A program made the translations under genes and the position numbers. This document shows, one piece after another, positions 18,637 through 29,589 of a DNA stretch of 64,000 nucleotides. Origin of the DNA: Haemophilus paraphrohaemolyticus (lineage in GTDB: Bacteria; Pseudomonadota; Gammaproteobacteria; Enterobacterales; Pasteurellaceae); the NCBI RefSeq assembly GCF_002015045.1, contig NZ_MUXX01000012.1, positions 190,097 through 254,096 on the forward strand. Direction: 5' to 3'. The notes below the pieces were generated by a model. The model ran no database searches. It worked only from the letters and a program-made list of their open reading frames with translations, and was not told where the DNA came from. The first letter of the stretch is position 1. Each line of letters begins with the position of its first letter.

Positions 18637-19290
18637 TTATTTTTTCCCTAATAATTGTTGAATTTGGGCTTTTAAGATATTGATCGCAATGCGGTTTTTT
18701 CCACCTTTTGGCACGATAATATCGGCATATTGTTTTGATGGTTCAATGAACTGCAAGAACATTGGACGAACGGTTTTACGATATTGCTCAATTACAGACT
18801 CCATTGTTCTACCACGTTCAACCATATCGCGCTGTAAACGGCGGATAAAACAGATATCAAGAGGTGCATCAACGAAGATAGAAACATTGATTTCATCTCG
18901 GATTTCTTCGTCGGTAAGTAATAAAATACCTTCAAGGATAATAATTTTTTTTGCATCAAAGCGAGTGGTAGAGGTTTTGCGGTTGTGTTCCGCATAATCA
19001 TATTCAGGAATGTCGATAGATTTGCCTTGTTTTAATTGGCGTAAGTGTTCAACCAATAAATGGTGATCCATTGAGCTCGGATGGTCGTAGTTGGTTTTAA
19101 TACGTTCTTCCATCGTCAAATGGCTTTGATCTTTATAATAGGCATCTTCTGAAATAATTCCGATGTCGTCCGAACCTAACTCTTCTTTTAGCTCTTTATA
19201 AATGGTTGAGGCGATTAAACTTTTGCCAGAAGCGGAGGCCCCTGCAATGGCAATCACGATACACGCTTGGTTTTCACTGATTACAGACAT
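18637..19290 (-). CDS. udk: Uridine kinase
   Basis: Phosphorylates uridine and cytidine in pyrimidine salvage. P-loop GASASGKS (about 18-25), DAYYKD, the [12 protein letters not shown] substrate segment, and the lid arginines in [15 protein letters not shown] are all present. I chose ATG 19290 (217 residues, MSVISENQ), preceded by an AAGAGAAAAG ribosome binding site. An upstream TTG at 19308 in frame is not supported. It heads the udk-dcd operon and is divergent from argO across an 98-base region. Confidence 0.96.
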   Translation of the reverse strand: MSVISENQACIVIAIAGASASGKSLIASTIYKELKEELGSDDIGIISEDAYYKDQSHLTMEERIKTNYDHPSSMDHHLLVEHLRQLKQGKSIDIPEYDYAEHNRKTSTTRFDAKKIIILEGILLLTDEEIRDEINVSIFVDAPLDICFIRRLQRDMVERGRTMESVIEQYRKTVRPMFLQFIEPSKQYADIIVPKGGKNRIAINILKAQIQQLLGKK

Positions 19291-19388
19291 TTTCTTTTCT
19301 CTTGTCAAAATAAAATTCGGGCAATTATACCTTAATTTTGTAAAAAGTTGCGTATAATTGCCCGCTTGCTAAGTTAAATGGAGGAAAA

Positions 19389-20015
19389 ATGGAACATTTT
19401 ATTCAAGGTTTAATAGTTTGTTTTGGCTTGATTGTATCTATTGGGGCACAAAATGCCTTTTTATTAAAACAAGGTATTTTAAAACAGCACGTTTTTGCCG
19501 TCGCACTTTTATGCTTTTTAGGCGATGTGCTTTTGATGACAATCGGCATGCTAGGCTTGGGAGAATTGATTTCTCAATCGCCTCTGGTCAGTTTTTTAGT
19601 GGCGATTTTAGGTGTGGTTTTTCTGTTCACTTATGGCAGCCAATCTTTTATTAGTATGTTTAAACAGAGTGGTGCATTAAAAGAGAGTGATAGCTCGGCA
19701 ACCAGTCTAAAAAGAACATTGATGATTACGTTTGTGATTACTTTTTTAAATCCGCACGTTTATATTGATACGGTAGTGATTTTAGGCGCAATTGGTGGAA
19801 AATTGGCATTTGCTGAAAAATGGATGTTTCTGGCAGGAGCGCTAACCTGTTCTTTGATTTGGTTCTTTGGTGTGGGCTATGGAGCTGGCTTTCTCGCCCC
19901 TTATTTTGCAAAACGCCGTGTTTGGCAAATCTTGGATTTCATTACTGGCGTGATTATGTATGCGATTGCGATTAGTCTTGTTATTTTTGCAATAGGTTTG
20001 TTTGATCAACTTTAA
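19389..20015 (+). CDS. argO: LysE/ArgO-family amino acid exporter
   Basis: Inner-membrane exporter of the LysE superfamily, here most like ArgO, which exports arginine. The 208 residues and about six hydrophobic segments fit the family. The N-terminal GLIVSIGAQNAFLLKQG signature (about residues 14-30) and the TFLNPHVYID motif (about 117-126) are diagnostic of the LysE/ArgO branch. Substrate specificity (arginine or lysine) is inferred from family only. No ArgP-like regulator gene is adjacent. Good GGAGGA ribosome binding site. Confidence 0.85.
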   Translation: MEHFIQGLIVCFGLIVSIGAQNAFLLKQGILKQHVFAVALLCFLGDVLLMTIGMLGLGELISQSPLVSFLVAILGVVFLFTYGSQSFISMFKQSGALKESDSSATSLKRTLMITFVITFLNPHVYIDTVVILGAIGGKLAFAEKWMFLAGALTCSLIWFFGVGYGAGFLAPYFAKRRVWQILDFITGVIMYAIAISLVIFAIGLFDQL

Positions 20016-20147
20016 TTGATTTTTATTCCAAAAAGTAGCAAACAATAAAAATTTACTCTAATTTTTTTGATCAAATGCTATTGAAATTCCCCGAATAATT
20101 CACCAAAATGGGGCGTAATTTTCAGAAATATTTTAAGAAGTGAAATT

Positions 20148-20948
20148 ATGTGTCAATTATTAGGAATGAATTGTAATACACCGACCGATATTACTTTTTC
20201 TTTTGAAGGTTTTCGGCGACGGGCGGGGGTAACTGATCAGCATACGGACGGTTTTGGTATTGCTTTTTTTGAAGGTAAGGGTGTGCGTATCTTTCGTGAT
20301 AACCGCCCTGGTGCATCTTCTCCAATGGCAGATTTAGTCAGCCAATATCGTATTAAATCTTTTAACGTGATTTCGCATATTCGTAAGGCAACACGTGGCG
20401 ATGTGAATTTGGAAAACACCCATCCTTTTATTCGTGAACTGTGGGGCGAAAACTGGGTTTTTGCTCATAATGGCACGGTGGAAGGCGTTCGCCCTTGTGC
20501 TGATTGCCATTATCAACCGATTGGCACGACAGACTCTGAAGCGGCATTTTGTTGTATTGTATCGCGTTTGCGTGAACGTTTTGATAAAAAGCCGAGCGAA
20601 AAAGAGATTTTTGATGCTGTGGTCGAAATTACAGCAGATATTGCGACCCACGGTGTGTTTAACTTTATTATGTCGAACGGACATTGGATGATCGCACGCT
20701 GTTCAACCAGACTTTATTATGTGACACGTAAGGCACCATTTAGCAAGGCACTGCGCGATGATGATGTGGAAATTGATTTCAGCAAATACACCACCGAAAA
20801 TGATAAAGTGACCATTATTGCCACTCAGCCACTTACAAAAAATGAAAATTGGATCAAAATGAAAAACGGTGGTTATGTCTTTTTCAAAAATGGCGAGTTA
20901 GTGGAGGAGATTGAAGGCACATTGCCAGATAATCAATCGCACGTTTAG
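20148..20948 (+). CDS. Class II glutamine amidotransferase (YafJ-like)
   Basis: After removal of Met the N-terminal Cys2 (MCQLLGMNC) would be the nucleophile of an Ntn-type glutaminase domain. The motifs HTDGFGIAF, ISHIRKATRG, NTHPF and FAHNGTVEG are those of the YafJ/GAT-II group. The 266 residues form a stand-alone glutaminase domain with no synthetase partner visible in the window, so the ammonia acceptor is unknown. Monocistronic, ending before an uptake-signal hairpin. Confidence 0.85.
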   Translation: MCQLLGMNCNTPTDITFSFEGFRRRAGVTDQHTDGFGIAFFEGKGVRIFRDNRPGASSPMADLVSQYRIKSFNVISHIRKATRGDVNLENTHPFIRELWGENWVFAHNGTVEGVRPCADCHYQPIGTTDSEAAFCCIVSRLRERFDKKPSEKEIFDAVVEITADIATHGVFNFIMSNGHWMIARCSTRLYYVTRKAPFSKALRDDDVEIDFSKYTTENDKVTIIATQPLTKNENWIKMKNGGYVFFKNGELVEEIEGTLPDNQSHV

Positions 20949-20973
20949 CCATCGGCCTCATGAAAATTAAGAC

Positions 20974-21027
20974 AAGCGGTGAGATTTCGAGTAGAATTTG
21001 AAAAATTTTACAGAAATCTCACCGCTT
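20974..21027 (+). terminator. Long uptake-signal hairpin before lolB
   Basis: AAGCGGTGAGATTTC and its exact complement (20974-20988, 21013-21027) form a 15-bp stem with a 24-base loop, followed by TATTATAT. The arms are two uptake signals facing each other. The large loop makes it a weaker terminator candidate for the gene upstream. Confidence 0.5.
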
Positions 21028-21033
21028 TATTAT

Positions 21034-21681
21034 ATGTCTATGCAAAGTATGAAAAAACTTTCTCTTCTTGGCTCGTTGAGCCTTTCGCTTTTTCTTGTTG
21101 GTTGCCAATCGGTGCTGGATGCGCCTACTCAAATTGAGCAGCCTGTCGTTCAAATTCCGCATAATGATCCTCTGTGGCAAGCTCATCTAGCTCAGCTTGA
21201 AAAAATCAGCGGTTATCAAGCCAAAGGGCAGTTTGGTTATATTTCGCCTGAAGAGCGTTTTTCTTCGCATTTTGATTGGCAATATAAAAATGCCAACAAT
21301 TTTGGTTTGGAGCTTTCATCCAATCTTTCGAGTAAATCGTTGAAATTACACCGCAATGCGCGAGGTTTAACCGTTTCTGATAGCGAAGGCAATAGCCGTT
21401 CTGATCGCGATATTGATACGTTAATGCAAGAGATTATTGGCGTATCTTTCCCTATTGATCAGTTTGCGTATTGGCTCAAAGGTTTACCAGAAAAAGAGGG
21501 GAATTATATGGTCAATGAAAAACGCCAATTAGCACAATTTAGTTATCCGCTGAATGGAGTGGTGTGGAAAGTAACTTATGTTTCTTACGATGAAACGCGT
21601 CAGCCGAATTTACCGAAATTGATTGTACTCGAAAATGGTTCACAAACCCTAAAAATCCGTGTGGATAATTGGATACACTAA
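21034..21681 (+). CDS. lolB: Outer-membrane lipoprotein receptor LolB
   Basis: LolB takes lipoproteins from the periplasmic carrier LolA and inserts them in the outer membrane. The signal peptide ends in the lipobox LFLVGC, and the mature protein has the LolB pattern ([22 protein letters not shown], then SSHFDWQY). I place the start at ATG 21034 (215 residues). ATG 21040 or 21049 (MKKLSLLG) are also possible, as no clear ribosome binding site separates them. A TTG at 20998 is inside a hairpin and unlikely. The order lolB-ispE-prs is the same as in E. coli, and the stop codon is 13 bases before ispE. Confidence 0.92.
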   Translation: MSMQSMKKLSLLGSLSLSLFLVGCQSVLDAPTQIEQPVVQIPHNDPLWQAHLAQLEKISGYQAKGQFGYISPEERFSSHFDWQYKNANNFGLELSSNLSSKSLKLHRNARGLTVSDSEGNSRSDRDIDTLMQEIIGVSFPIDQFAYWLKGLPEKEGNYMVNEKRQLAQFSYPLNGVVWKVTYVSYDETRQPNLPKLIVLENGSQTLKIRVDNWIH

Positions 21682-21694
21682 TAGGAATAAGCCA

Positions 21695-22522
21695 ATGAAA
21701 TTACCAAGCCCTGCAAAATTAAACCTCTTTCTGTATATCACGGGTAAGCGGTCGGATGGTTATCATGAATTGCAAACGCTATTCCAATTCTTAGATTTTG
21801 GCGATGAATTGGAATTTGAGGTGACGGATGACGGCGAGATCGTGTTGCTTGATGAGTTGCCAGATGTGCCGAAAGATCAGAATTTGATTTATCGTGCGGC
21901 AAAACTTTTGCAAGAAAAAACCGCTTGTAAGCAAGGTGTAAAAATCCGTTTAACTAAAAATTTACCTATGGGTGGTGGCGTAGGGGGCGGCTCTTCTAAT
22001 GCGGCAACGGTATTAGTCGGGCTAAATCATTTATGGCAAACGGGGCTTTCACTTGAGCAACTTGCAGAAATAGGCTTGTCGCTTGGGGCGGATGTGCCGA
22101 TTTTTGTACGAGGTTTTGCCGCATTTGCGGAGGGAGTCGGGGAGGTTTTAACGCCTTGTGAACCTACTGAGAAATGGTATGTGGTGTTAAAGCCTGATGT
22201 ATCAATTTCAACCCCTGCTGTTTTTCGCGATCCGAACTTGCCCCGTAATACACCTAAACGGACGATGGAAGCGTTATTAAATGCAAAATGGGAAAACGAT
22301 TGCGAAAAAGTTGTTCGAGATCATTATTTCGAGGTTGAAGAATTGATGTCAAAGTTGGTAAAATATGCCACGTTCCGTTTAACGGGAACGGGGGCTTGTA
22401 TTTTTGCTGAATTTGACAGTTTTGATGAAGCCAATGCCGTTTTTGTTCAAAGACCTGATAACGTGTTTGGCTTTGTGGCAAAAGGGCAGAACCTTTCACC
22501 GTTACACCAACGTCTTTTTTAA
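21695..22522 (+). CDS. ispE: 4-diphosphocytidyl-2-C-methyl-D-erythritol kinase
   Basis: GHMP-family kinase of the non-mevalonate isoprenoid pathway. The N-terminal [23 protein letters not shown] (split motif PAKLNL then DGYHEL), the ATP loop [15 protein letters not shown] (about 90-104), and the C-terminal [11 protein letters not shown] loop are present. I use ATG 21695 (275 residues), preceded by AGGAATAAG. The upstream ATG-like start at 21659 overlaps lolB and adds no conserved sequence. Confidence 0.96.
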   Translation: MKLPSPAKLNLFLYITGKRSDGYHELQTLFQFLDFGDELEFEVTDDGEIVLLDELPDVPKDQNLIYRAAKLLQEKTACKQGVKIRLTKNLPMGGGVGGGSSNAATVLVGLNHLWQTGLSLEQLAEIGLSLGADVPIFVRGFAAFAEGVGEVLTPCEPTEKWYVVLKPDVSISTPAVFRDPNLPRNTPKRTMEALLNAKWENDCEKVVRDHYFEVEELMSKLVKYATFRLTGTGACIFAEFDSFDEANAVFVQRPDNVFGFVAKGQNLSPLHQRLF

Positions 22523-22549
22523 TACACTTATCCTAAAGGATCTATTCCA

Positions 22550-23500
22550 ATGCCAGATATTAAATTGTTTGCAGGTAATGCAACGCCAGAACTTGCAAAA
22601 CGTATTGCAGAACGTCTTTATATTTCTCTCGGTGATGCTACAGTGGGACGCTTCAGTGATGGTGAAATCCAAGTTCAAATCAATGAAAATGTACGTGGTT
22701 CAGATGTATTTATCGTGCAATCGACTTGTGCACCAACGAATGATAACTTAATGGAATTGATCGTCATGGTAGACGCATTACGCCGTGCTTCAGCAGGTCG
22801 TATTACCGCTGTAATTCCTTATTTTGGTTATGCGCGTCAAGACCGCCGTGTGCGTTCAGCTCGAGTGCCAATTACAGCAAAAGTCGTAGCAGATTTCCTT
22901 TCAAGTGTGGGCGTGGATCGTGTTTTAACTTGTGACCTTCACGCAGAACAAATCCAAGGTTTCTTTGATGTACCAGTAGATAACGTATTCGGTTCTCCTG
23001 TGCTTATCAATGATATTCTTCAAAAAACTAACCTAAACAATCCAATCGTTGTATCACCAGATATTGGTGGGGTGGTGCGTGCTCGTGCAATCGCAAAATT
23101 ATTAAACGATGCGGATATGGCAATCATCGACAAACGTCGTCCAAAAGCAAATGTTTCTCAGGTAATGCACATCATTGGCGATGTGGCTGGTCGTGATTGT
23201 ATCCTTGTTGATGATATGATCGACACAGGCGGTACTTTAGTGAAAGCCGCAGAAGCGTTAAAAGAACGTGGTGCAACGAAAGTGTTTGCTTATGCTACTC
23301 ACGCAGTATTATCAGGTACAGCAGCGAAAAACTTGGCAAACCCAGCGTTAGATGAAGTTGTGGTAACCGATACTATTCCTCTTTCTGATGAAATTAAAGC
23401 ACTGAACAAAGTTCGTGCATTAACCTTATCTGGTATGCTTGCAGAAGCGATTCGCCGTATCAGCAATGAAGAATCGATTTCAGCAATGTTTGATGCTTAA
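22550..23500 (+). CDS. prs: Ribose-phosphate pyrophosphokinase
   Basis: Makes PRPP from ribose 5-phosphate and ATP for nucleotide, histidine, tryptophan and NAD synthesis. The 316 residues are standard. [16 protein letters not shown] at the start, the ATP-binding [10 protein letters not shown] (about 95-104), and the PRPP loop DDMIDTGGT (about 221-229) are visible. Third gene of the lolB-ispE-prs cluster, 27 bases after ispE with an AAAGGA ribosome binding site. Confidence 0.97.
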   Translation: MPDIKLFAGNATPELAKRIAERLYISLGDATVGRFSDGEIQVQINENVRGSDVFIVQSTCAPTNDNLMELIVMVDALRRASAGRITAVIPYFGYARQDRRVRSARVPITAKVVADFLSSVGVDRVLTCDLHAEQIQGFFDVPVDNVFGSPVLINDILQKTNLNNPIVVSPDIGGVVRARAIAKLLNDADMAIIDKRRPKANVSQVMHIIGDVAGRDCILVDDMIDTGGTLVKAAEALKERGATKVFAYATHAVLSGTAAKNLANPALDEVVVTDTIPLSDEIKALNKVRALTLSGMLAEAIRRISNEESISAMFDA

Positions 23501-23506
23501 TTTTTT

Positions 23507-23530
23507 AAACCCAGTCGAAAGATTGGGTTT
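23507..23530 (+). terminator. Intrinsic terminator of prs
   Basis: AAACCCAGTC-gaaa-GATTGGGTTT, a 10-bp stem with one G-T pair and a GAAA tetraloop, followed by TTTTTC. Confidence 0.85.
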
Positions 23531-23553
23531 TTTTCTATGATTTTCGGGTTTAT

Positions 23554-24561
23554 ATGTACTCTCTTATTCGCAAATTTATCTTTTCTATGCAGCCTGAAAC
23601 GGCACATAATTTCACCGTTCAATTACTCAAATTAGCAGGAAATCTGCCTTTTCCTATTTTACCTATGCCACAAAATCCAACCGAAGTAATGGGTTTAAAA
23701 TTCAAAAATCCGATTGGTTTAGCCGCGGGAGCGGATAAAAATGGCGAGGCGATTGATGGCTTTGGTAAACTTGGGTTCGGCTTCATTGAAGTGGGGACGG
23801 TAACACCACTGGCTCAAGATGGGAATCAGAAACCACGTCAGTTCCGCATTGTGGAAGCTGAGGGCATTATTAACCGTAATGGCTTTAATAATTTGGGTGT
23901 AGATGTGCTAGTTAAGAATGTCAAAAAAGCGAAATACGATGGCATTCTTGGTATCAATATCGGTAAAAATGCGATTACCCCGATAGAACGAGCGTTAGAT
24001 GACTATCAGATTTGTTTACGTAAAGTTTATGAGCATGCAGATTATATTACTGTGAACATCTCCTCGCCAAATACCAAAAACCTTCGTACTTTACAGTATG
24101 GTGAGGCGTTAGATGATTTATTAAAATCACTCAAAGCGGAACAAACTAAGCTTTCGCAAAAATTTGGCAAGTATAAACCGCTTGTGTTGAAGATTGCCCC
24201 TGATTTAAGCGAAGAAGAGATTGCATCGGTGGCGGATAGTTTGGTTCGTCATCAAATTGATGGGGTGATTGCGGGGAATACTACGCTTTTTCGCGATCCT
24301 GTGGAGGGGCTTAGAAATGCAGAGCAGCAAGGTGGCTTAAGCGGTAAGCCATTGCATGCGCTGAGCACGCGTTTAATCTGTACGCTTGCTAAGGAATTAA
24401 ATGGCGCATTGCCGATTATTGGTAGCGGCGGTATTCATTCTGTCACATCGGGTCAAGAAAAAATTGATGCGGGGGCTAAATTGTTGCAAGTTTATTCAGG
24501 GATGATTTACGCAGGACCGAAATTAATTCAAGATTTAGCAAGAGAGATTAAGCTTGGTTAA
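23554..24561 (+). CDS. pyrD: Dihydroorotate dehydrogenase (quinone), class 2
   Basis: FMN enzyme at the inner membrane that oxidises dihydroorotate to orotate with quinone as acceptor. The 335 residues and the amphipathic N-terminal helix ([20 protein letters not shown]) mark class 2. FMN and substrate motifs seen: [43 protein letters not shown] with the catalytic Ser, and IGSGGIHS. Starts only 24 bases after the prs terminator and probably has its own promoter. Confidence 0.96.
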   Translation: MYSLIRKFIFSMQPETAHNFTVQLLKLAGNLPFPILPMPQNPTEVMGLKFKNPIGLAAGADKNGEAIDGFGKLGFGFIEVGTVTPLAQDGNQKPRQFRIVEAEGIINRNGFNNLGVDVLVKNVKKAKYDGILGINIGKNAITPIERALDDYQICLRKVYEHADYITVNISSPNTKNLRTLQYGEALDDLLKSLKAEQTKLSQKFGKYKPLVLKIAPDLSEEEIASVADSLVRHQIDGVIAGNTTLFRDPVEGLRNAEQQGGLSGKPLHALSTRLICTLAKELNGALPIIGSGGIHSVTSGQEKIDAGAKLLQVYSGMIYAGPKLIQDLAREIKLG

Positions 24562-24864
24562 ACACTCATAGGCTCAGCTTATCTTTCCCCATTGCACAGG
24601 TCAAAAAAATAGACAAAACAACCGTTTTTTGTTATCTTTATTTAAAAATTTATCTACATTTTTACAACATTTTCACAAGCATCAGAAAATCCTTGTAAAT
24701 CAAATAGATATAGATTGTGTGATAGGCTTTAACAATAATTTGTAAGGCAATTTAGTTGAGAGTGCAAGTTGTTGTTAAGGCTTATTGCATAAGCATTCAG
24801 CACACGATAGGGTTTATTTTTAGCCCTATTTCCATTCAATAATCAATACATTAAGGGAAAACCT
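24562..24864. promoter_or_regulatory. aceE upstream region
   Basis: No gene is seen in these 303 AT-rich bases. Two small palindromes near the 3' end are GCTTAT-tgc-ATAAGC (24780-24794) and ATAGGG...CCCTAT (24807-24829). They lie in the probable leader of the pyruvate dehydrogenase operon. I see no PdhR-type, CRP or FNR palindrome with confidence. Confidence 0.35.
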
Positions 24865-27522
24865 ATGTCAGAGATTTTAGTAAATGACGTAGATCCAATC
24901 GAAACTCAAGATTGGTTACAATCATTAGATTCATTAATTCGTGAAGAAGGCGTTGAGCGTGCTCAATACATCATTGAGCAAGTTATTGGTCAAGCTCGCA
25001 CAAATGGCGTTTCATTACCTACAGGCGTAACAACAGATTACGTAAACACCATCCCAGCATCTGAGCAACCTGCTTACCCAGGTGATCACGCAATTGAGCG
25101 TCGTATCCGTTCTGCGGTACGTTGGAATGCGATCGCAATGGTTTTACGTAGTCAGAAAAAAGATCTTGACTTAGGTGGTCACATCTCAACATACCAATCT
25201 GCTGCAACCATGTATGAAGTGTGCTATAACCACTTCTTCAAAGCTGCAACCGAGAAAAACGGTGGCGATTTAATTTTCTTCCAAGGTCACGCTGCACCAG
25301 GTATGTACGCACGTGCCTTCTTAGAAGGTCGTTTAACTGAAGAACAAATGGATAACTTCCGTCAAGAAGCCTTTGCAGACGGTTTATCTTCATACCCACA
25401 CCCTAAATTAATGCCTGAATTCTGGCAATTCTCAACCGTTTCAATGGGTTTAGGTCCAGTAAACGCGATCTACCAGGCTCGTTTCTTAAAATACTTAGAT
25501 AACCGTGGCTTAAAAGACACCAAAGATCAAAAAGTGTACGCATTCTTAGGCGATGGTGAGATGGATGAAATCGAGTCTAAAGGTGCATTAACTTTCGCTG
25601 CACGCGAGCACTTAGATAACTTAATCTTCACTATTAGCTGTAACTTACAACGTTTAGACGGTCCAGTTAATGGTAACGGTAAAATCGTTCAAGAATTAGA
25701 AGGTTTATTCACAGGTGCTGGCTGGGAAGTTATCAAAGTATTATGGGGCAGCGAATGGGATAAATTATTCGCCAAAGATACTTCTGGCAAATTAACTCAG
25801 TTAATGATGGAGGTAGTTGACGGTGACTATTTAACCTTCAAATCAAAAGATGGTGCTTACGTACGTGAACACTTCTTTGGTCGTTACCCAGAAACTGCAG
25901 CATTAGTAGCGGATATGACAGATGATGAAATCTGGGCATTACGTCGCGGTGCACACGATAGTGAAAAACTTTACGCAGCGTATGCGAAAGCACAAAAAGC
26001 AACTAAACCAGTTGTAATTTTAGCACACCAAGTGAAAGGTTATAAAATCCCTGAAGCGGAAAGTAAAAACACTGCTCACCAATCGAAAAAAATGTCTTAC
26101 GAAAGCCTTAAAGGTTTCCGTGACTTCTTTGAATTACCATTAACAGATGAGCAAGTAGAAAAATTAGAATACATTAAATTTGCTGAAGGCACGCCTGAGT
26201 ATGAATACTTACATGGCCATCGTAAAGCATTAAACGGCTATGTTCCTGCTCGTCGTACTAAATTTGATGTTGAATATAAAGTTCCTGCATTAGAAGAGTT
26301 TAAAGCATTATTAGAAGAACAACCGCGTGGTATTTCAACCACAATGGCGTTTACTCGTGCATTAAACATCTTATTAAAAGATAAAAACATTGGTAAAACT
26401 ATCGTTCCAATGATTGCGGATGAAGCGCGTACATTCGGTATGGAAGGTTTATTCCGTCAAGTTGGTATCTACAATCCACACGGTCAAAATTACGTACCTT
26501 CAGACCGAGACTTAGTGGCTTACTACCGTGAAGCGAAAGATGGTCAAGTATTACAAGAAGGTATCAACGAATTAGGTGCAACCGCATCTTGGTTAGCAGC
26601 AGCGAACTCATACTCTGTAAACAACCAACCGATGATTCCATTCTTCATCTATTACTCTATGTTTGGTTTCCAACGTGTAGGCGATATGATGTGGGCTGCT
26701 GGTGACCAATTAGCTCGTGGTTTCATGGTGGGTGGGACTTCAGGTCGTACAACCTTAAACGGCGAAGGCTTACAACACGAAGATGGTCACAGCCATATCC
26801 AAGCAGGTATTATCCCGAACTGTGTAACTTACGACCCATCATTCGCATTCGAAGTTGCAGTAATTATGCAAGACGGTATCAACCGTATGTACGGCGAAAA
26901 ACAAGAAGATGTGTTCTATTATATGACCACATTAAACGAAGTTATGGATCAACCAGCAATGCCTGCAGGTGCAGAAGATGGTATCCGTAAAGGTTTATAT
27001 AAATTCGAAACCGTTAAAGGTAAAGGCAAAGGTCATGTTCAACTATTAGGTTCTGGTGCGATTATGCGTCACGTTCGTGAAGCAGCACAAATCCTTGCAA
27101 ATGACTACGGTGTGACTTCAGATGTGTTCTCAGCACCTTCATTCAATGAATTAGCACGTGAAGGTCACGATGCTGCACGTTGGAACTTATTACACCCAAC
27201 AGCGGAACAACGCATACCATACGTTGCTCAAGTATTAGCAGATTTACCAACAGTGGCTTCAACGGACTATGTGAAAGCATACGCAGATCAAATCCGTGCA
27301 TTCGTACCAAGCAAACACTATCACGTGTTAGGTACTGACGGTTTTGGTCGTTCAGACAGCCGTGCAAACTTACGTGAACACTTTGAAGTAGACGCACGTT
27401 ATGTTGTGGTTGCAGCACTTTCACAATTAGCGAAGGAAGGTACAGTATCGAGCCAAGTAGTTGCAGATGCTATCGCGAAATTCGGCTTGAATGTAGATCG
27501 TATTAACCCGTTATACGCATAA
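24865..27522 (+). CDS. aceE: Pyruvate dehydrogenase E1 component, homodimeric
   Basis: Thiamine-diphosphate enzyme that decarboxylates pyruvate and acetylates the lipoyl groups of AceF. The 885 residues equal the gammaproteobacterial homodimeric type. The ThDP motif starts at FLGDGEMDE (about 228-236) and ends near NLQRLDGPV. The transketolase-like second half contains the HEDGHSHIQ segment and the C-terminal FGRSD. It is the first gene of aceE-aceF-lpdA with an AAGGGAAA ribosome binding site. Confidence 0.98.
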   Translation: MSEILVNDVDPIETQDWLQSLDSLIREEGVERAQYIIEQVIGQARTNGVSLPTGVTTDYVNTIPASEQPAYPGDHAIERRIRSAVRWNAIAMVLRSQKKDLDLGGHISTYQSAATMYEVCYNHFFKAATEKNGGDLIFFQGHAAPGMYARAFLEGRLTEEQMDNFRQEAFADGLSSYPHPKLMPEFWQFSTVSMGLGPVNAIYQARFLKYLDNRGLKDTKDQKVYAFLGDGEMDEIESKGALTFAAREHLDNLIFTISCNLQRLDGPVNGNGKIVQELEGLFTGAGWEVIKVLWGSEWDKLFAKDTSGKLTQLMMEVVDGDYLTFKSKDGAYVREHFFGRYPETAALVADMTDDEIWALRRGAHDSEKLYAAYAKAQKATKPVVILAHQVKGYKIPEAESKNTAHQSKKMSYESLKGFRDFFELPLTDEQVEKLEYIKFAEGTPEYEYLHGHRKALNGYVPARRTKFDVEYKVPALEEFKALLEEQPRGISTTMAFTRALNILLKDKNIGKTIVPMIADEARTFGMEGLFRQVGIYNPHGQNYVPSDRDLVAYYREAKDGQVLQEGINELGATASWLAAANSYSVNNQPMIPFFIYYSMFGFQRVGDMMWAAGDQLARGFMVGGTSGRTTLNGEGLQHEDGHSHIQAGIIPNCVTYDPSFAFEVAVIMQDGINRMYGEKQEDVFYYMTTLNEVMDQPAMPAGAEDGIRKGLYKFETVKGKGKGHVQLLGSGAIMRHVREAAQILANDYGVTSDVFSAPSFNELAREGHDAARWNLLHPTAEQRIPYVAQVLADLPTVASTDYVKAYADQIRAFVPSKHYHVLGTDGFGRSDSRANLREHFEVDARYVVVAALSQLAKEGTVSSQVVADAIAKFGLNVDRINPLYA

Positions 27523-27559
27523 TGCAAGCGGTCTAAATAAGTTAGAATTTTGCAAAATA

Positions 27560-27578
27560 GGGTAGGGATTCCCTACCC
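27560..27578 (+). repeat. Intercistronic hairpin aceE-aceF
   Basis: GGGTAGGG-att-CCCTACCC, an 8-bp GC-rich stem with no T-run after it. It lies within the operon between a 3' uptake-signal-like stretch (AAGCGGTC...TTTTGCAAAAT) and the aceF ribosome binding site. Likely an RNA stability or processing element rather than a terminator. Confidence 0.5.
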
Positions 27579-27602
27579 ATTTCAAAAAGAAGGATTACCA
27601 AA

Positions 27603-29498
27603 ATGTCAAAACAAATTAATGTACCAGATATCGGTAGCGATGAAGTTACCGTAACAGAAGTGATGGTAAACGTGGGTGATACCATTTCTGCTGATCAATC
27701 AATCATCAATGTTGAAGGTGATAAAGCTTCAATGGAAGTACCTGCACCAGAAGCAGGTGTTGTAAAAGAAGTCTTAGTTAAAGTGGGCGATAAAGTAACC
27801 ACAGGTTCACCAATGTTAGTATTAGAAGCAGCAGGTGTAGCACCAGCTGCTGAAGCCCCTGCAGCAGTGGCTCCAGCGCCAGTTGCAACAGCATCAGCAA
27901 TTGTTGAAGTTAATGTACCAGATATCGGTGGCGATGAAGTTAATGTGACTGAAATTATGGTGAAAGTAGGCGATTCAGTAGAAGTTGACCAATCTATCAT
28001 CAACGTTGAAGGTGACAAAGCTTCAATGGAAGTCCCAGCACCAATCGCAGGTGTAGTAAAAGAAATTTTAATCAACGTAGGTGATAAAGTTTCTACTGGT
28101 AAATTAATTATGAAATTTGAAACGGCATCTGCGGCACCAGTAGCGGAAGTTGCTCCAGCTCAAGTGGCTGCGCCTGCAGCGCCAGCAGTAGCAGCAATTA
28201 AAGATGTAAATGTACCTGATATCGGTGGCGATGAAGTAAACGTAACCGAAATTATGGTAGCGGTAGGCGATACTGTAACTGAAGAGCAGTCTTTAATTAC
28301 CGTTGAAGGCGACAAAGCATCAATGGAAGTGCCAGCACCATTTGCAGGTGTAGTGAAAGAAATTTTAGTGAAATCAGGCGATAAAGTTTCAACAGGTTCA
28401 TTAATTATGCGTTTTGAAGTGGCGGGAGCAGCGCCAGCTCCAGTTGCACAAGCAGCGGCTCCGGCTCCACAAGCTGCAGCCCCTGCTCCAGCAGCTCAAC
28501 CAGCACAAAGCGGTAACGTTGCAGGCTTAAGCCAAGAGCAAGTGGTAGCAAGTGCAGGTTACGCTCACGCAACACCAGTGATTCGTCGTTTAGCACGTGA
28601 ATTCGGTGTGAACTTAGATAAAGTGAAAGGTACAGGTCGTAAAGGTCGTATCGTTAAAGAAGACATCGAAGCTTATGTGAAAACTGCAGTGAAAGCTTAC
28701 GAAAGTGGTGCAACAGCTCAAGCAGCGGGTAACGGTGTAGCGAATGGTGCTGGCTTAGGCTTATTACCATGGCCAAAAGTAGATTTCAGTAAATTCGGTG
28801 AAGTAGAAGAAGTTGAATTAAGCCGCATCAACAAAATCTCTGGTGCGAACTTACACCGTAACTGGGTAATGATTCCACACGTGACACACTTCGATCGTAC
28901 CGACATTACAGAGTTAGAAGCATTCCGTAAAGAACAGAACAAGATTGTTGAAAAACAAAAACTTGATGTGAAAATTACACCAGTTGTGTTCATTATGAAA
29001 GCGGTTGCAAAAGCGTTAGAAGCGTTCCCACGTTTCAACAGCTCAATCTCTGAAGATGGTCAAAAATTAACAATTAAGAAATACATCAACATCGGTGTGG
29101 CGGTAGATACACCAAATGGCTTAGTCGTTCCAGTGTTCAAAAATGTGAACAAGAAAGGCATTATTGAGTTATCTCGCGAGTTGATGGAAGTCTCGAAAAA
29201 AGCACGCGAAGGCAAATTGACAGGTTCAGATATGCAAGGCGGTTGCTTCACGATTTCAAGTTTGGGCGGTATTGGTACAACCCACTTCACCCCAATCGTG
29301 AATGCACCAGAAGTGGCAATTTTAGGTGTATCTAAATCTGAAATGGCTCCTGTATGGAACGGTAAAGAGTTCGCTCCACGCTTAATGCTCCCATTATCAT
29401 TATCATTCGACCACCGTGTGATCGATGGCGCTGATGGTGCTCGTTTCTTAAGCTACATCAACGGTGTATTAGCAGATATCCGTCGCCTAGTAATGTAA
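27603..29498 (+). CDS. aceF: Dihydrolipoamide acetyltransferase (E2p), three lipoyl domains
   Basis: Core of the pyruvate dehydrogenase complex; transfers acetyl groups to CoA. Three tandem lipoyl domains carry the lipoyl lysine in [12 protein letters not shown] at K41, K139 and K238, joined by Ala/Pro-rich hinges (about 78-100, 175-198 and 272-305). Then come the E1/E3-binding domain ([15 protein letters not shown], about 324) and the catalytic domain ending with the active-site [15 protein letters not shown]. Length 631, like E. coli AceF, which also has three lipoyl domains. 80 bases after aceE. Confidence 0.98.
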   Translation: MSKQINVPDIGSDEVTVTEVMVNVGDTISADQSIINVEGDKASMEVPAPEAGVVKEVLVKVGDKVTTGSPMLVLEAAGVAPAAEAPAAVAPAPVATASAIVEVNVPDIGGDEVNVTEIMVKVGDSVEVDQSIINVEGDKASMEVPAPIAGVVKEILINVGDKVSTGKLIMKFETASAAPVAEVAPAQVAAPAAPAVAAIKDVNVPDIGGDEVNVTEIMVAVGDTVTEEQSLITVEGDKASMEVPAPFAGVVKEILVKSGDKVSTGSLIMRFEVAGAAPAPVAQAAAPAPQAAAPAPAAQPAQSGNVAGLSQEQVVASAGYAHATPVIRRLAREFGVNLDKVKGTGRKGRIVKEDIEAYVKTAVKAYESGATAQAAGNGVANGAGLGLLPWPKVDFSKFGEVEEVELSRINKISGANLHRNWVMIPHVTHFDRTDITELEAFRKEQNKIVEKQKLDVKITPVVFIMKAVAKALEAFPRFNSSISEDGQKLTIKKYINIGVAVDTPNGLVVPVFKNVNKKGIIELSRELMEVSKKAREGKLTGSDMQGGCFTISSLGGIGTTHFTPIVNAPEVAILGVSKSEMAPVWNGKEFAPRLMLPLSLSFDHRVIDGADGARFLSYINGVLADIRRLVM

Positions 29499-29533
29499 TT
29501 AGGTCGTGTAACTTAGCAATGTAATCAATCTGT

Positions 29534-29575
29534 AAGCGGTCGGATTTGCAAGAAAATTGACAAAATCGACCGCTT
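29534..29575 (+). repeat. Inverted uptake-signal pair aceF-lpdA
   Basis: AAGCGGTCG (29534-29542) and CGACCGCTT (29567-29575) form a 9-bp stem with a 24-base loop, directly before the lpdA ribosome binding site. There is no T-run, so it is not a clear terminator. Confidence 0.55.
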
Positions 29576-29589
29576 GAAAAGGAAAAGAT

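Noticed and set aside
20060..20100. TTGATCAAAT palindrome before the amidotransferase as an FNR site
   Set aside because: The half-site spacing of an FNR box (TTGAT-N4-ATCAA) is not met.
27695..28075. Open frame of 126 codons on the minus strand with repeated segments
   Set aside because: It is the antisense of the three lipoyl-domain repeats of aceF; the repetition comes from aceF itself.
27603..28430. Regularly spaced near-identical DNA repeats that could suggest an array
   Set aside because: They are the coding sequence of three lipoyl domains with linkers, not a CRISPR or satellite array.
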